DNA of 64,000 bases. Origin: Datisca glomerata (Eukaryota > Streptophyta > Magnoliopsida > Cucurbitales > Datiscaceae). Both the position numbers and the translations under genes were made by a program. Positions 1-13,251 of the stretch are shown here, piece by piece. The stretch is from positions 661,661-725,660 of the forward strand of contig QANY01009002.1 in the NCBI GenBank assembly GCA_003255025.1, written 5' to 3'. How positions within the stretch are numbered: the first letter of the stretch is position 1; each line of letters begins with the position of its first letter. The notes below the pieces were generated by a model. It worked only from the letters and a program-made list of their open reading frames with translations, ran no database searches and was not told where the DNA came from.

Positions 1-540
1 CCGCCCACCACCCCCCCCCCCCCCCGTTCGTTTAAAAGCTCTGCCTGTTGGAGTTTTGGACCCTTTAGCCTAGCCACGCAAGAGACTCAGGTGGTCCATC
101 GTCTTCAGAGCCATTAGAGTGAGTTTTAGCTCAAAAGAGACTCAACGGACCGGAATCCTCCCCACCCACTTGCAGCTAGGCTTCGTGGGGATGCGAAAAA
201 GAAGACCCCGTTGAAGGAGAGCTCGTGTCGCGTGGGTGTGGTGGTGGCGGAGCTCTGAGCTGATTTCTCTCCCCAGCGGTAAGTCGCGAGCAGGGTGTGG
301 GGAGTTTCGTGAGGTGGGTGAGGTTGGTCGTGGCTTGTGGGTGTGGGTGCGCTGGGTTGTGGGTGTTTCGTATTGAGAGGGGAATTTTGGAGTGGGAACT
401 CTGGGAAGAAGAAAGAAGGTGGATTAGGAGTAATCCGAGGTTGTTGGGTAATTAATAAATTTACGTGCCGTAAAATTACTTATCATGTAATATTATATCA
501 GTCAACTGTAGTGAACCGTTAATATTTTTTAGCGGAGATC
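1..540. other. GC-rich gene-edge-like segment
   Basis: This stretch is far richer in G+C than the next 3.5 kb and begins with a C homopolymer run (about 10-25). On the plus strand it reads like a 5' untranslated exon: a consensus-like donor (gcggtaagtc) at about 279-288 follows a pyrimidine-rich run, with GT-rich intron-like sequence after it. No long open frame or known domain is visible. It could be the first exon and intron of a gene whose remainder is lost, or unrelated GC-rich DNA. The assignment is weak. Confidence 0.25.
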
Positions 541-3500
541 CAAAGAAATGTCTAATGTGAATAAAAAAGATAATTATAAAATTCACTCTACTAATTTTGA
601 AGGTGGATGGTCTAAAATGAAAACTTCCACAATGTACAAAATGTAGGGATAAAATTGTAATTTATCCTAAAACTTACTTGATAAAGATCTCTTCCTCTTG
701 GGGATATGTTCTATATGAGTGGTCGTTTCAAAAATAAACAGCTTAAAACTGACTTAAGTAAAAATTAAAAAAAATAAAAAGAAAAAGAGAACTACAAGTA
801 TGGTTCATTTGGACTTCAAAATAGATAAAGGAGTTTTTAGGCAAATATATCATTTAGAAATTTTAATTTATTAAATAGCCGGTAATAATAATAACTAGCA
901 AAATAATTGTACCAGAAAAAGTCAACAAAATTATAAATTACATTTACTATAATACCACATCAACTACATTAATTTTAAAATCATTTATCCTAACTAATAA
1001 ATAAACTAAATGAATTTTTATTTTTGAATTATCTGAAGATTTATTCATTTTATGATACTTAAAATCGAAGGATTGAATTATTATATTTAATTATAAATAA
1101 TAAATATTTTAATTATTTTCATATATATTTTATAATTATATTTATTTCAACAATTATATTATTGTTAATAATTTTTTATCATTTTTTTGTAATTTATGTA
1201 AGTAGTTATTATTGGTAATGATGAAATTTTTGATAATTTTACTAAATTATTAAGTATTATATATTCGTAAATAGCTATAAAAATATTTGTGTAAATAATT
1301 ATTGCAATCCATATAAATATATATACTTCCTTATCTAAACAAAAGTCTATAAATATATTATCAAAAATAACATGTAATATATTTACTCTAAATTTAAATT
1401 TATTTATTTCATTAGTAAACATATGTTTACCTAAAAATCACTATTAAGTTCCCCTAAAAAGTAAGGAATTACTTCATCTTCAAAAAATATATGCATTTAA
1501 TGAAAATATTATAGATTTCAAAACAAAAAGTTTTCTACGTTAAAAAATATCTAAAATTTATATTTATTATTTTATTAGTAAATATATATTTTCCTAAAAA
1601 ACACAACTAACTATCCTAGAAACAAGGGATTGCTCCCCTCTCTAAAAAATATGCATTTAATGAAAAAATTACATAAATAATAGGAGAAATTATTTACAAA
1701 TAATTGTTTTCATTAATTACATAAGTAGTTATAGAAAATGGACTGATGGCGATAAATATATTAGAAATAAATAATGAAAATAATTACATAATTCATATTA
1801 TGCATATTTTTCATATGATATATCTCATGTATGTAATAAATTTTTGTAGATTTTGTAACATAAATGAAAGTGTTAAATTAGTTTTTTTAGTTGTATTTGT
1901 GTGAGTCATATTTTTTTTATAAATTCCATGTATATATTTTTTATCTTACAATTTTTGGTATAATTAGTCTCACAATTTTATTTTGTTTAGATAATAATAT
2001 CTAAAAATTCTTTTTGAAATTCTTAAATAACAATTCTGATAGATTTTTAAAAATCTAAAAATTACTTATAGATGATAATGACCATTTTTAGCTATTTATT
2101 TAATATATATAATAAATATATTAATAATAACTATTTTAGAGAATGATAAAATGAGAGTATAAAATTATGGTCAGACTAACATAGTTAATAACTTCACTAT
2201 TTTTTAAAAATGGTGAAGAAAATAACACCTACTAGAATGATTAAATAGTATAATTTCTGATAGATAAATGACATTCTTATAGTTTTTAGCAAGGGATTTC
2301 TGGTGGTCCTCACACAAATAGTGGGACTTCTTTACAAGCAATAATTTTAAAGTACTAGTTTTTTAGTAGGTGCGTTGCTTTTAAACATAAACATTTTATA
2401 GGTAGTGTTATTAATAAAGAAAATCAAAATACATCAAATTCTTAATTTCTAGAATATGAAGTTCATTTAATTTCTCAATTGATCTTCTAATGTTTCATTT
2501 TTTCTTTATGAATATAACAAGTTTATGGACAACTATGAGATATTAATAGAAATATAAAGTATATAAGTTTTTTATATATAAATTATATGAAATTGATAAT
2601 ATATCTTTAGTCACAATTTTTTTGTAAAAATATTATTCATAATGATTTAAGACTATTGTCTCTTACTTTGAATTAGATAAAATACTCTTATCATGTCAAT
2701 TAGAAAACTTAAATAATTTTATAAAAGTTAAAAGTTTTCATATTAATCATAGTATATTGTCAATTTTTTTTTCTTATTTTAAATCTATTTAAAATATACA
2801 TTTTATTATAATCCAATTATCTCAAATTATATTGCTAAAATCAATCATAGTAACTATATTTTTTTGTGCAACAATGGCAGGTGGACTCCATTATTTTTTT
2901 CTTAAAACTTTGTTTTCCTTCTCTATTATACATAATTATATCATATTCTACTATATCTAAAAGTGGGGATGTTAAGAAAAATATTTTTAGACATATCTTC
3001 ACTTGTTTGACAACTTTACGGGTATTGTTTTAAGAAATAACGGATTTTTAATGGTTTTAGGTCAATAACAGATTTTCATAATTGTCAATAAAATTTAGAC
3101 TAAAATGATCCTAAAATCTAATTATGATATGTTTGAAGGATTTTGGGTAAATCAGTGGTATATAGATGTTATATCAATATGATAGATGCTTAATTTGAGT
3201 AAGTAATTAATGCTCACAATATTTTTAAAAATTTGAAAAATTAAAGCTCACCAATCACTCAACCAAACCATGAAAATTTTTGAAACCAACACATTCCCGC
3301 TCAAAAGACCTAAAAACCACCTCTCATCTATTTTTTAAAAAAAACTGAAAAAGAAAACCATCAATATCACTAATCAAATTATCTCAAATAAAAAATCTAT
3401 TAATCAATCATTTGTAGACTAAAAAACTAAAAAACTTTTCGAGAAGAACCCTAAAATCACTGAACAAACACAACAATCCTAAAATCATTCTAATGAGAAG

Positions 3501-4200
3501 ATGAAAAATCGATGCATATTGGTTAATAGATTATTGAACATTAAACTGTCACTCACATTGGTTATAACAAGTAATTAGTGCTTGATCTATTCAACTGTAT
3601 GTTGGAGACTTAAATTGATTGTGACTGAATCAAGTTGGAACAAAAATAAAAAAATTTCATATTAGTATATCATCTATATACCAATGATTTTACCCTGAAA
3701 ATCCTTCAAATTTCAAAAAATCACTAGATCAAGATACATTAAACAAGGAAGAAGAAATATGTATATAACGATGATAACTCACTAATGGCGGAAAAAACAA
3801 ACCTTACATGCTTAAATCTCTAATGAAGAAATAAACAATGGAGCTTCAAAGAATTTTATATGGAGATTGAACAATGAAGCTATACTACCATGAATGTCGT
3901 AGAGAACTAAATGAGCCAAGTAAATATTCCCTGAAATTTTGCTTAATTATAGAAATTGATTTGATGATATCATTAATTAGATAGAATATTGCCTAAACTG
4001 ATTTTTGCTGGTATTAAGGAAGGAATTTTAATAATTAATTATACGATAATTTAATTAATAAAAAATCAATGAAATTAGATTCAAAATCTGTAATTTAAGA
4101 GTAAAGTTGTCAAATCATAATTTTATCAAACAATTATTGATGACGTGACAAGAAAACTTATCTATTTACCTAATGTTTAAAAAAATTACTATTTTATAAA
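541..4200. other. AT-rich intergenic DNA
   Basis: About 3.7 kb of very AT-rich sequence with stops in all frames. I see no gene, RNA gene, clear LTR, terminal inverted repeat or satellite. Local oligo-A/T runs and short repeats look like decayed transposon or simple intergenic DNA. Confidence 0.6.
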
Positions 4201-4836
4201 TTGATTTTCAAAGTTTGTCTATTTGATATAATTACTTTACGATATGAGCTCAACAATTCAGATTGTTTAGACACAACCCCTCATATTAGGATCCCAACTG
4301 TTGGGGATCCATTTGCAATTTTGCTGTCCGATCCATGCCTACTAACCCAACTTGACATCGTTACCTTGGTTGGAACAAGTATCATTAACATTCGAAAAAT
4401 AGAAACCATATTGGTGATAGTGAAAGAGAGATTAGGAGTGGGACGGTTCAATGGAGGGCGATTTTCACCCAATTGGAGTAAAAAAAGGCATGATTTGGAT
4501 ACAAGAAACATCTCCTCATTAAAAACTGGGGATGAATTACAGTCATAGATGTTACAATGGTGCATTTCATTATGAATGTCAGATTGCATCTCTTAGTCCT
4601 TTACCTTTGATCTCCTACCCATGGCCCCTCCTCTCACCCTCAATCCCTCTTTTAGAAGTATCTTTTTCTGAAAATATATGGTTCTCATCCCACACAAAAT
4701 AGAAAGAATAACTTACATATTGGGTAGGCGATCTTCCACCTCCCCATGAAGCAAAGCTGCCTCCTTCTATATGCCCAAAAAGAAAACAAAATAAAAACAA
4801 AGCAAACAGAACACTGAACAAACAAAAAAACCTCAG
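4201..4836. other. 3' flank of the PUB13-like gene
   Basis: Immediately downstream, in the sense of the minus-strand gene ending at 4837. Base composition is more balanced than in the AT-rich DNA to the left, and overlapping frames stay open on both strands at 4201-4589 without resembling a known family. At least the part next to 4837 is probably 3' untranslated region. I see no clear AATAAA signal on the minus strand within the first few hundred bases. Confidence 0.35.
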
Positions 4837-7800
4837 CTATTCAAAAGCTTCTGTCGAAGGTGGCTGTGATATGAACTGGGTTTGAGATTGAGCCTCGGCT
4901 TGTGCTTGAGCCTGCTTCTGCTGTTCCATAAATCTGCTCAAATGCTCAAGCAATTGTGCAGCTTTTCGCTTGCCTCTATCTGTGCCATTTTGTGCCAAAT
5001 CAATTAGCGGTGCAACCACACCGAGTTCCTTAGCCTTTACGAGATGCCGTTGGTCTCCTGCACAAAGGTGGACCAAAACTGCAGCTGCATTCTCTCTGTT
5101 CCTAGGGGATCCAGTTCCAATAACATCTACCAAAACAGGCACTGCTTCTGCAGCTCCAATGGCAGCCTTCCCCTCTGTATTGCTAGCCAGTATGGCTAAA
5201 ATGGCTAGGGCCTCATCCACCATTCCTCCTCCAGGTTCTGTCAGCAACCGCATGAGTATAGGAACAATACCAGCCCTCACTGCCTTTCCCTTGTTCCCTT
5301 GGAAAATGCACAAGTTGAAAAGAGCTGTTGCAGCATCTTTCTTTCCCCTTTGAGTACCTTCATTCAGAAGCGTCACTAGTGGTGGGATGGCTCCTGAGGC
5401 ACCAATAGTAACTTTGTTTCCATCTACAACAGAAAGGCTGAAGAGGGTTGCTGCAGCATTTTCCCGAGCTTCCATGCTTCCCTTCTTGAGCACATTAACT
5501 ATACCAGGAACTGCCCCAGAGGATATGATGGTTCCCTTGTTATCCTCGCATATGGAAAGGTTAAGTAGGGCTGTCACGGCATGCTCTTGAGTGCGGGAAG
5601 CAGGTGTGGAGAGGAGGTCTACAAGGAGAGGAATCGCACCAGCCTCAGCAATTGCAACACGGTTATCTGCATTTCGCTTGGCGAGAAGGCGGATTTCACC
5701 AGCAGCAGATCTCTGGTCTTCGGGGTTGCCAGAAGTGAGTTTGCGAAGGAGGACTTCAATCTTCGTGCGCTCAGCAGGTGAGCAAGCAGATGTTTTACTG
5801 GGCCGAGAACTGCTCGGTCGTTTTGGTGGCTCAATGCCATTTGCCTCGCACCATTGCGCTATAAGGCTACGCAAGACATAGTTTGGTGTCAGAGTTGTGC
5901 TAGAGAGGGTCTGTTGTGTCTTTGGACATGTCCCATGCCCTGCTTCCAGCCACTTCTCAATGCAGGATCGTTCATAGGTCTACGGAAGAAAAAGTGACGT
6001 TTAGGAGCACGATACTTAACTGGAATGGACAGTACATCTGCATTAGTCTGCTACATGTTTCTAGAGTGTTAATAGCACTTGGGTCATTCCACCATATCTT
6101 TCAGTTGAAATGATGCCCAAACAGTTAAAGTTTTATCCCTATTGCAAATTTTGTTAGACTTTAAATATACTCCATTTGTGTGTAAACTCCAACATATTGT
6201 CTTAGGGGCTAATCAGTCCAAACTACAGTATGAAATGTGTCGGCCAATTTTCTAGTAAGTCATCTTCTCATCAGCATTTGATAATGTCTAACAGATGGGG
6301 GAAGGCAGTGGGTCTAAGAAACTGATTTTTGTGGTTAAAATACGACAACAGGTGGGTAAAAATAAAACCTAGCTTTTATCAAGTTTTGACTATCAACAAA
6401 CATTCCCAGTGAAGTACCTGCCCAGTGGAAACGATTACTGGATCTTTCATCAACTCTAGGGAAATAGGACAGCGAAAATCATCTGGTATAACTGGAGCTT
6501 TGTAATTTTTGTCTGTGGATACTTGTCCACTGCAACTCGATGGGAGAGTTTTCTCTCCTTCATGATCATCCATTTTTGGGTTCTCTGTCTGCACAAAATC
6601 TTTTATTTTCTTCAGCAGCATTGACATCTTCTCGATGCTCTCCCCTGGATCTCCACAACTGGAAGCAACTATCTCATGCAAAGCTATTGACTCTTGTGTA
6701 AGGTCAGATATTCCCAACAGTTGCAATTTTTCAGCCAGTCTTTTTAAGACAGCTGCATCTGTTGCAGAAACATTGCTGTTGTTGTAAAGAGACAGGAGAT
6801 CATCGTACAGCTCTTCATCGGGTACATCAGTCCTGCCTTTGGCTCTTCTAAACTGGGTCAGAACAAGTTCAACCTGTACAGAGAGAATTAGAGTGCATGT
6901 AGTAAATAACATTAATTTTATAGACCTCATAACTCTATAGGTCAATAAAAATTGTTGTTAGATTGAATTTTTTTGAGATGGAAAAATGTAATCTAAAGAA
7001 ATTCAATAGTGCCAACCAGACATTTATTATCTTTTTATTACATCATACTGAGAGCTAAAAGAAGGCTATTGTACTCTCTAATTGAGCTCAGTTTTGTGCG
7101 TGTCTATTGCCATTAAGATTCTAAATTGAAAAACTCAAAAGACGGGGAAAATGATAAGTTTTTTTATCAGTGGAAAAAGAAGAGAGATCATTCAAGCATA
7201 TATAAATACTTTTTGTCCTTGGTTAAATCATCTACCTGTTCCTTAACTTCATCAGATATGTCAAGTTCATCACAGGAAATTCTACTTAAAGCTTGCTCCA
7301 ATTGAGTCGTTATTTCATGGAATTTACTCATTATTTGCACTCTCTCAAGGACCTGCAAATAAAGATAGAAACATTAAAGGTGTATATCAAGCCATACAAA
7401 TCATAACAAGTAATTTAAAAAATAAATGTTGCAGGGAAGTAATGTTACTTACAAAAGTAAATTTTGTATTCAGTTTAGCTATAAATCATAACAAGTAATT
7501 TAAAAAATAAACCAAATGCAACAATATTCCACAAGTGCGTATGCATACAAGTGAACTCTACCCACTCCTACCCCTTCCGTGGCACGTGTAAGCGCACTGA
7601 TGAAAGTGAACTACCATAATATAGCAACGCTGAAGCCTAGTTAAGGATCAATATAGACAATTGTGTATCAATATTACCTAATTGAGATTAAAATATTGGC
7701 ATTTTAAAGAATAAGCTGAGAAGAAATTGAATGGAATCTAATAACATAAACAAAGATAAGATTGCAGGGAATGTGCATAAAGTTCAGTTAATTTGTTACT

Positions 7801-9398
7801 TCAGGCAAGAGTAATTTAAAGTTCACATCCACATGGTTCAGCACTCTTTTTTACCTTACGATGGAGCACAAATTTAACGGCTCTAAATAATCTAGGTGCA
7901 TGATAAATAATGGCTACCAAACATCAGAGGGAGGATAAAATTATTACAGTAATAGAACACAAACTCACAGCAGTTCGGACCCGTATCTGAAAAATCTTAC
8001 TTTTTAGACACCGCAAATTCTCTATACTTTCAAATATATAATTTTTGCATTACATGATGATGCATGTGATACCAAATATGCAGAGGATATTGAGACAGGT
8101 TTGCTGATAATGTCAGAAAACTTCTACTTTTTAGTTTTTAAACCACAAATACTCAAAATATAAATATTCTGTGTTACATGATGATACATGTGACAAGCAA
8201 AGATGCAGAGGATATTAAGGCAGGTTTGCTGATTAAGCATCGTCTGTGGTTTCCGAAACCTGTTCCTTTTCATTGGTTCTCCAGCTAAGCACCCATTTTA
8301 ACAATGGGATGAAGAAACATTGATTGCACAACAAGACAAGACCAGTTGAACAAATGCGAGACAGACAAAAACTTCATGATGATAGAAAATGATATCAATG
8401 CCTTATGATCCTCAATAAAACGTAAAAAAGGATTTTTTTTTTAAAACCCACATTTTCAATGAACTCTTCTGCAGATCCCAAGGGGGTGAATATGCAATGA
8501 ATTTTGTAAAGAAATTCTTTCGCCATTGGGGGTATTCATTCCACTCGACTGATTGTATGGCAATATGGATACAGGAGCAACACATTCTACGGCCAAATTA
8601 GAAGTTTTCAAGTACTTAGATATAAAGCTTAATTTTGCTCATGGGATGTTGCATCGATTGACATAAAAAACAATTTTCAATTGTTCAAATCAAGTTCACA
8701 AATCATCGTATGACAGAAAGAAATTAACAACTAAAAATTCGAATTTCGCAACATCGCCGTTTCCAATATGCAGGTTTCGTAATCATAGTGCTCGTGATAG
8801 TTAAGCTACTCCAGCTAAGTCTGATTAAGATTCGAGACTTCCTTTCATAGATGACTCAATAAATAATATTACCTAATTTCTTTTATGTATCCGCAGTGAT
8901 AACTCAGAATATTTTCTCAAATACCCATTGGAGAAGAATAATATTAAGTCTCTAGCAATCGGAATAGCTATTGATACTCTTTCACTTCTGGATTTCCATT
9001 GTCCAGACAGGTAATAGAAAGATAAGAGGAGAAAGAAAAGGAAACCGAGTAAACTAAATAGCTGCATCGGCAAACATACAGACACCATACGCTTGAATAG
9101 AAAAGATGCACACGAAATACTCACACACCAGGTAAATCTTGCTGCCCTTGCTCCCGAATCTGAGCAACTCCTTGGCCGATTCCAGAGCTTCCTTTAATGA
9201 AACAAGAGCTTTCATTGTCTCCTCAGGGACCGTCTCTCTGCTGTCTCTTATCTCCTCGAACATTGGGATCAAGAGTTTCAATCTCCTAGACAAATTACAG
9301 TACTGCCTCTTAACCGTATACCTGTATTCCGAGATTGAAGCAATCTCGTTCACTATGTCAATCAGACTCTGTACAATAGCACCTTTCTCTTCCTCCAT
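4837..9398 (-). CDS. PUB13: U-box/ARM-repeat E3 ubiquitin ligase, PUB13-like, 4 exons
   Basis: Predicted exons on the minus strand are 9398-9129, 7352-7236, 6873-6418 and 5979-4837. They join in frame at GT/AG sites to give 90+39+152+380 = 661 residues, the usual length for the PUB12/PUB13 group. The start ATG at 9398 has an in-frame TAA two codons upstream. Residues 1 to about 230 form the U-box N-terminal domain (starts MEEEKG). The U-box spans about 259-332 with [12 protein letters not shown] before intron 3 and [10 protein letters not shown] after it; both pack into the E2-binding fold. Armadillo repeats follow at about 354-632, recognisable by [19 protein letters not shown] and [18 protein letters not shown], then a Gln/Ala-rich tail. 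In Arabidopsis, family members are cytosolic E3 ligases that ubiquitinate the flagellin receptor FLS2 and damp immunity; that role is inferred here by similarity. It is the only intact host gene seen in the window. No disrupting mutation was found. Confidence 0.93.
7353..9128 (-). other. Intron 1 of the PUB13-like gene, with local duplications
   Basis: A 1776-base intron separates the first exon (donor CTG|GTGTGTGAG) from exon 2 (acceptor TTTGCAG|GTC). It contains two local direct duplications. About 28 bases (ataaatcataacaagtaa-like) occur near 7399 and 7482. A segment of about 110-120 bases, centred on tacatgatgatRcatgtga, occurs at 8000-8110 and again at 8120-8234, offset by 124 bases. No coding content is seen. 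Confidence 0.75.
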
Positions 9399-9600
9399 AG
9401 CTTACTCAATCAGATCTCACTTGACGCACCTATAGCAAGTAAGTAGATAAAAACTTCCTCCGAAATTTGGTCAGATTGGAAGCCAACTTTGACGGGGGAC
9501 GCCGGAATAGCAAGTCATAGTCATCTCCATGAGAGAGAAAGCATTCTCTAGAGAGAGAGAGTAAGAGAGAGATGAGGATGAGAAACACGCGCAGTGAACA
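9399..9600 (-). promoter_or_regulatory. CT-rich leader/promoter of the PUB13-like gene
   Basis: On the coding strand the sequence just upstream of the start codon is rich in CTCTCT tracts (9531-9576 on the plus strand reads as GA repeats). This is a common feature of plant core promoters and 5' leaders. The start of transcription cannot be placed from sequence alone. Confidence 0.4.
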
Positions 9601-12600
9601 CTTTTGGTTATCTGTGGTTCGGCTGAGTGAGCTTAACCAGGGTTAGATTGAGGGGTTAACTCCTGGAGTGTGAATCCTAGCTGTGCAATGAAACTGTGAG
9701 TGACATGTTAAGCTGACTCGGCTAAAGGTCTTAAATAACTCAAGTCAGCCGTCAGCGTATCAGAGATGGTAGGCTGACTCGGCTAAGGTAATAAACCAAG
9801 ACCAAGTATAGTTTTGGTTAAATTTCACTAACATATTTTATTTTAAGTTAGTTGAGTTGAGACACTCATTTTAACTTTAATTTTTAGCCCAATTTTTCCC
9901 ATAAAAAACATTGAGCTGGAGTTTCCGTTATGGTAAACCTCCACCCAATAATTTATAATATATTAAAAAAAGTAAGAGAATTTTTTTTAAAATAATTATG
10001 CTCACATATTTTCAATCAATCTTAAAATATTCTTTAAAAATATATTTATCATATTCTTATTTATTGTTACTATTATTTTTTACCAATTACCAAAAAATTA
10101 TGACCATTTGACATTTTTGGTTTGAAATAATACTTTTTTTAAGTGAAACAATACCAATTTTCTAACAATGAAATAATACCACTTTTTAAGTAGAGAAATA
10201 TTTATCGTTATTGTGGACACAAAAAATATACAATTACATAAATATAGTTACACCAAATTTATAAAAAAAATTATAATACAAACAAAAAAAAGGAATATCA
10301 AAGTGTAAAATAAAATATTAAATAGACAGTTTAATTATCATGACATTACTTTTTCTTTAATTTTAATTTTTGAGAGCACATTTTTACTGTACACTCATAA
10401 TTTTTTTAGAAACATACATGGTGTTTTAAAACTTGGTTGAATAAAATATTTTAACAAATAATAATAATAATAATAATAACAACATAACATTTTATTGATT
10501 ATATTCATATAAATCAAAAATAAATAATATGATGTTAAATATATTTTCATTTAATTGACATAAGCACAACAAGATTGTAAGTAATAATCATAACTAAAAA
10601 TATAATAGGTTCAATTATATGTGCATTGCACTCATGTATTGACTTGTATCTTAAACAGAGTCTTAAGGGATGCGAAATTTTTTAAATCTCATTTTGTCAT
10701 TGCAAATTTCTTCTTTGTTTTCTTTTAGAAAATCCTTTACACAATTCTTTTATTTTTCAAAGAAAATTTTTATTTCCCTTTTATCCTTTAAGACTCCATA
10801 AAATATCACACAAATTAGGTATTTCAACTAATTTTTTTCACTTTCTTCATTTAAATAATGTGTAGATAATATTGCGTAAAATAATTTATTTGTTAGTAAT
10901 TTATAAATTAAGATTACATAACATTTTTGTCATTCGCAACATGAAAATTGATAGAAATGAATTTAGAGAAAGATGTTAGTATATTTTTCAACAATTTAAT
11001 AATGCTATAATCATTTTTTTTGGAAATGTCACGAATTGATGAAATAAAATCATATTCTAAAATATTCAAAAAGTAATATTGTGTAGTATAATTTCAAACA
11101 TCTAATTTTTAATTCAACACATTCTATTTTTCATGTGCACTGTATTCTAGTGCTAACACTTCTCATATTAGTCAACTGTACGTGCGTTACACGTGGTGAA
11201 AATATTAATAATAAATAATATGTACAAAAAAACAAATAGAACCACACATAAAAGTATTTGATCACATTTTGACTTATTATGTCAAATATTAAAAATTCAA
11301 TCTACTAAAAGTTGATATTTTTTTGTTAAGGGTTTTGTGTTATTAAAAAGAGTTAATAACTTTTTTTAATTAATATATCAGTTTGACATGTTTTTAGATA
11401 TTGCAATTTGATTGTTGATCGTATTGTGAAGCTGACATCTGTTTCAGTTTCTTGACGTATTTGGTTTGATGTTATTCCTTCTTATATTTTGATTTGGTGC
11501 TTATATTGACTATTATTAATTAGTTTTTTTGTTGCTATTTTGTTGATAACTTCATTCCCTAAAAAAGGTAAAAAAAAAGATTTGAACTATTAATTTCAAT
11601 ATTAAAATTTTTACTTATACAAATCATTGATATAATTCGATCTATTTAAATAATTTATCTCTGAATTTTTTACAACTCATATATTTTAATAATTGAAATA
11701 GTAAATGTGATTTTGATAGAGACAATACCAGGAAACGTATCAATTCAAAATTTTATATATTAGTGAGGACATGTGTCAAAAATGTTTTCTCCTCTTAGTC
11801 CCACTTATATATATTATAAACATAAAAATGTAAAAACAGATTTAAAATATAAATTTCAATATCAAATTATTCACGTTTTCAATTCTTTAACAAAATTTGA
11901 TTTATTCAAACTAATTTGTCTCTTAATTTTTCATAATAATATATTTTTAATAATTGATATGATAAATATGATTTTGGTATAGATAATACCAAAAAGACTT
12001 ATCAATTTAGAATTTCATATAGTAGTAAGCGTAATTTATGTCAAAAAAACGTTTCTCCTCCACAAGCCCTATTTAGAAGTAGTAGTGATAGTGTTATATA
12101 ATATCTAAAATTTATATTCTTATATTTATAATGAGTTACTAGATAACTAATTTTATATATAATGATAAAAATTAATACATTATCTCTTATATTTTATAAA
12201 GAAAAAAAGAAATGAATATGATTAAATTTTTTGCTACATAGTTAGTGAATCAACAAAAAAAATTAGAGTTATCATATGCAACAGACCTACATTTTTACTA
12301 GTACTTTAAAAGAGCATTAAAGGAGGAGAAACTTTTAAAATCACATTTTGACCTTGCAAATTTCTTCTTTTTTTCTTTTAGAAAACATTTACACAGTCAT
12401 TTTAAATTTTCTTATATTATTATAAATCTATACGTAATTACCTCTTTTTTTTATTTTATATTATTAATAATTTTATTACTAAAATTTTTAATATAATATT
12501 TAGTGGTTGTTTTTAATGAACATTAATGCCATCTATAATATCTATTTACAAATCTACGGTACATACATACATTGATATATATGTATGTATGTTATAAATC

Positions 12601-13000
12601 TATAAGAGTAATAATAATAATAATTTACATCTACAATCTATAAAAATGCTATATCTTGTAGAAACTTTTACTGGACATCAATTACTCATAAAGCTTTATT
12701 CTGAAAGTACCATTAAAACTTCACATGGCACATAATAATTGGATGTCAATATTTTTATTATCAGTTACATTTTTTAATATAACATATTTATATTTAAGAT
12801 TTAATAATAAATAGTGTATCAAACACCAAGCATTATTAAAATTGTTGGAATCTTCAAATACAATGTAGATGTAATACTTGAGATTATTTTTTTTAAGAAA
12901 TTAATTAATGTAATTGAGTACATATATAACTTTTTAGTTCATTATCTCCACTAGAATCAACAAATATTCAATTTTTGCTCATTAGTTAAATCTAATTTGG
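9601..13000. other. AT-rich intergenic DNA
   Basis: No gene is recognisable. A short motif (gctgactcggctaa) is repeated at 9711 and 9771. An (AAT)n run lies at about 10455-10478. Two ~50-base stretches at about 10670-10740 and 12310-12390 resemble each other (hexamer-scale: cacattttg/gcaaatttcttctttttc-type), as do about 11560-11790 and 11830-12070, suggesting relics of old duplicated transposon DNA. I see no intact element. Confidence 0.45.
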
Positions 13001-13082
13001 TTCATGCATACAGATGGTGTAAGCATTATTGAGTAAACTAATGGAATACTTTGTTGACCGTATATGTAGTTATATTCCTCTC

Positions 13083-13251
13083 ACTTAACATACAAAAGTT
13101 CATCGCAGTGTCAATTTTTGCCGACGGTTTTGTAAAATCGTCATCACAGGACCACTTTATTGCGACGGTTAGACAATGATTAATCTAATTGTAAATGGAG
13201 ATATTTTTTAGTATCACAAGACACTTAAAACTTATAAAAGCTTTTGTAGTG
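13083..13251. mobile_element. Possible orphan CACTA terminus
   Basis: The segment has the repeated 'gacggtt/cgtc' words typical of CACTA subterminal repeats. It ends cttttgtagtg at 13251, which read from the other strand gives a CACTACAAAAG start. No matching left end was found nearby, so this may be a truncated element or chance resemblance. Confidence 0.3.

Noticed and set aside
337..522. 61-codon plus-strand frame in the GC-rich start of the window
   Set aside because: No similarity to a known family; composition is like an intron following the donor at about 282.
1165..1422. 85-codon minus-strand Ile/Asn-rich frame
   Set aside because: Composition reflects AT-rich DNA, with no motif or splice context.
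4201..4589. Overlapping 115- and 102-codon frames on opposite strands
   Set aside because: Neither resembles a protein family and the plus-strand frame begins in AT-rich junk. Most likely 3' flank of the PUB13-like gene.
4970..5881. Several open frames on the plus strand opposite the last PUB13 exon
   Set aside because: They are antisense shadows of the GC-richer coding exon and have no domain of their own.
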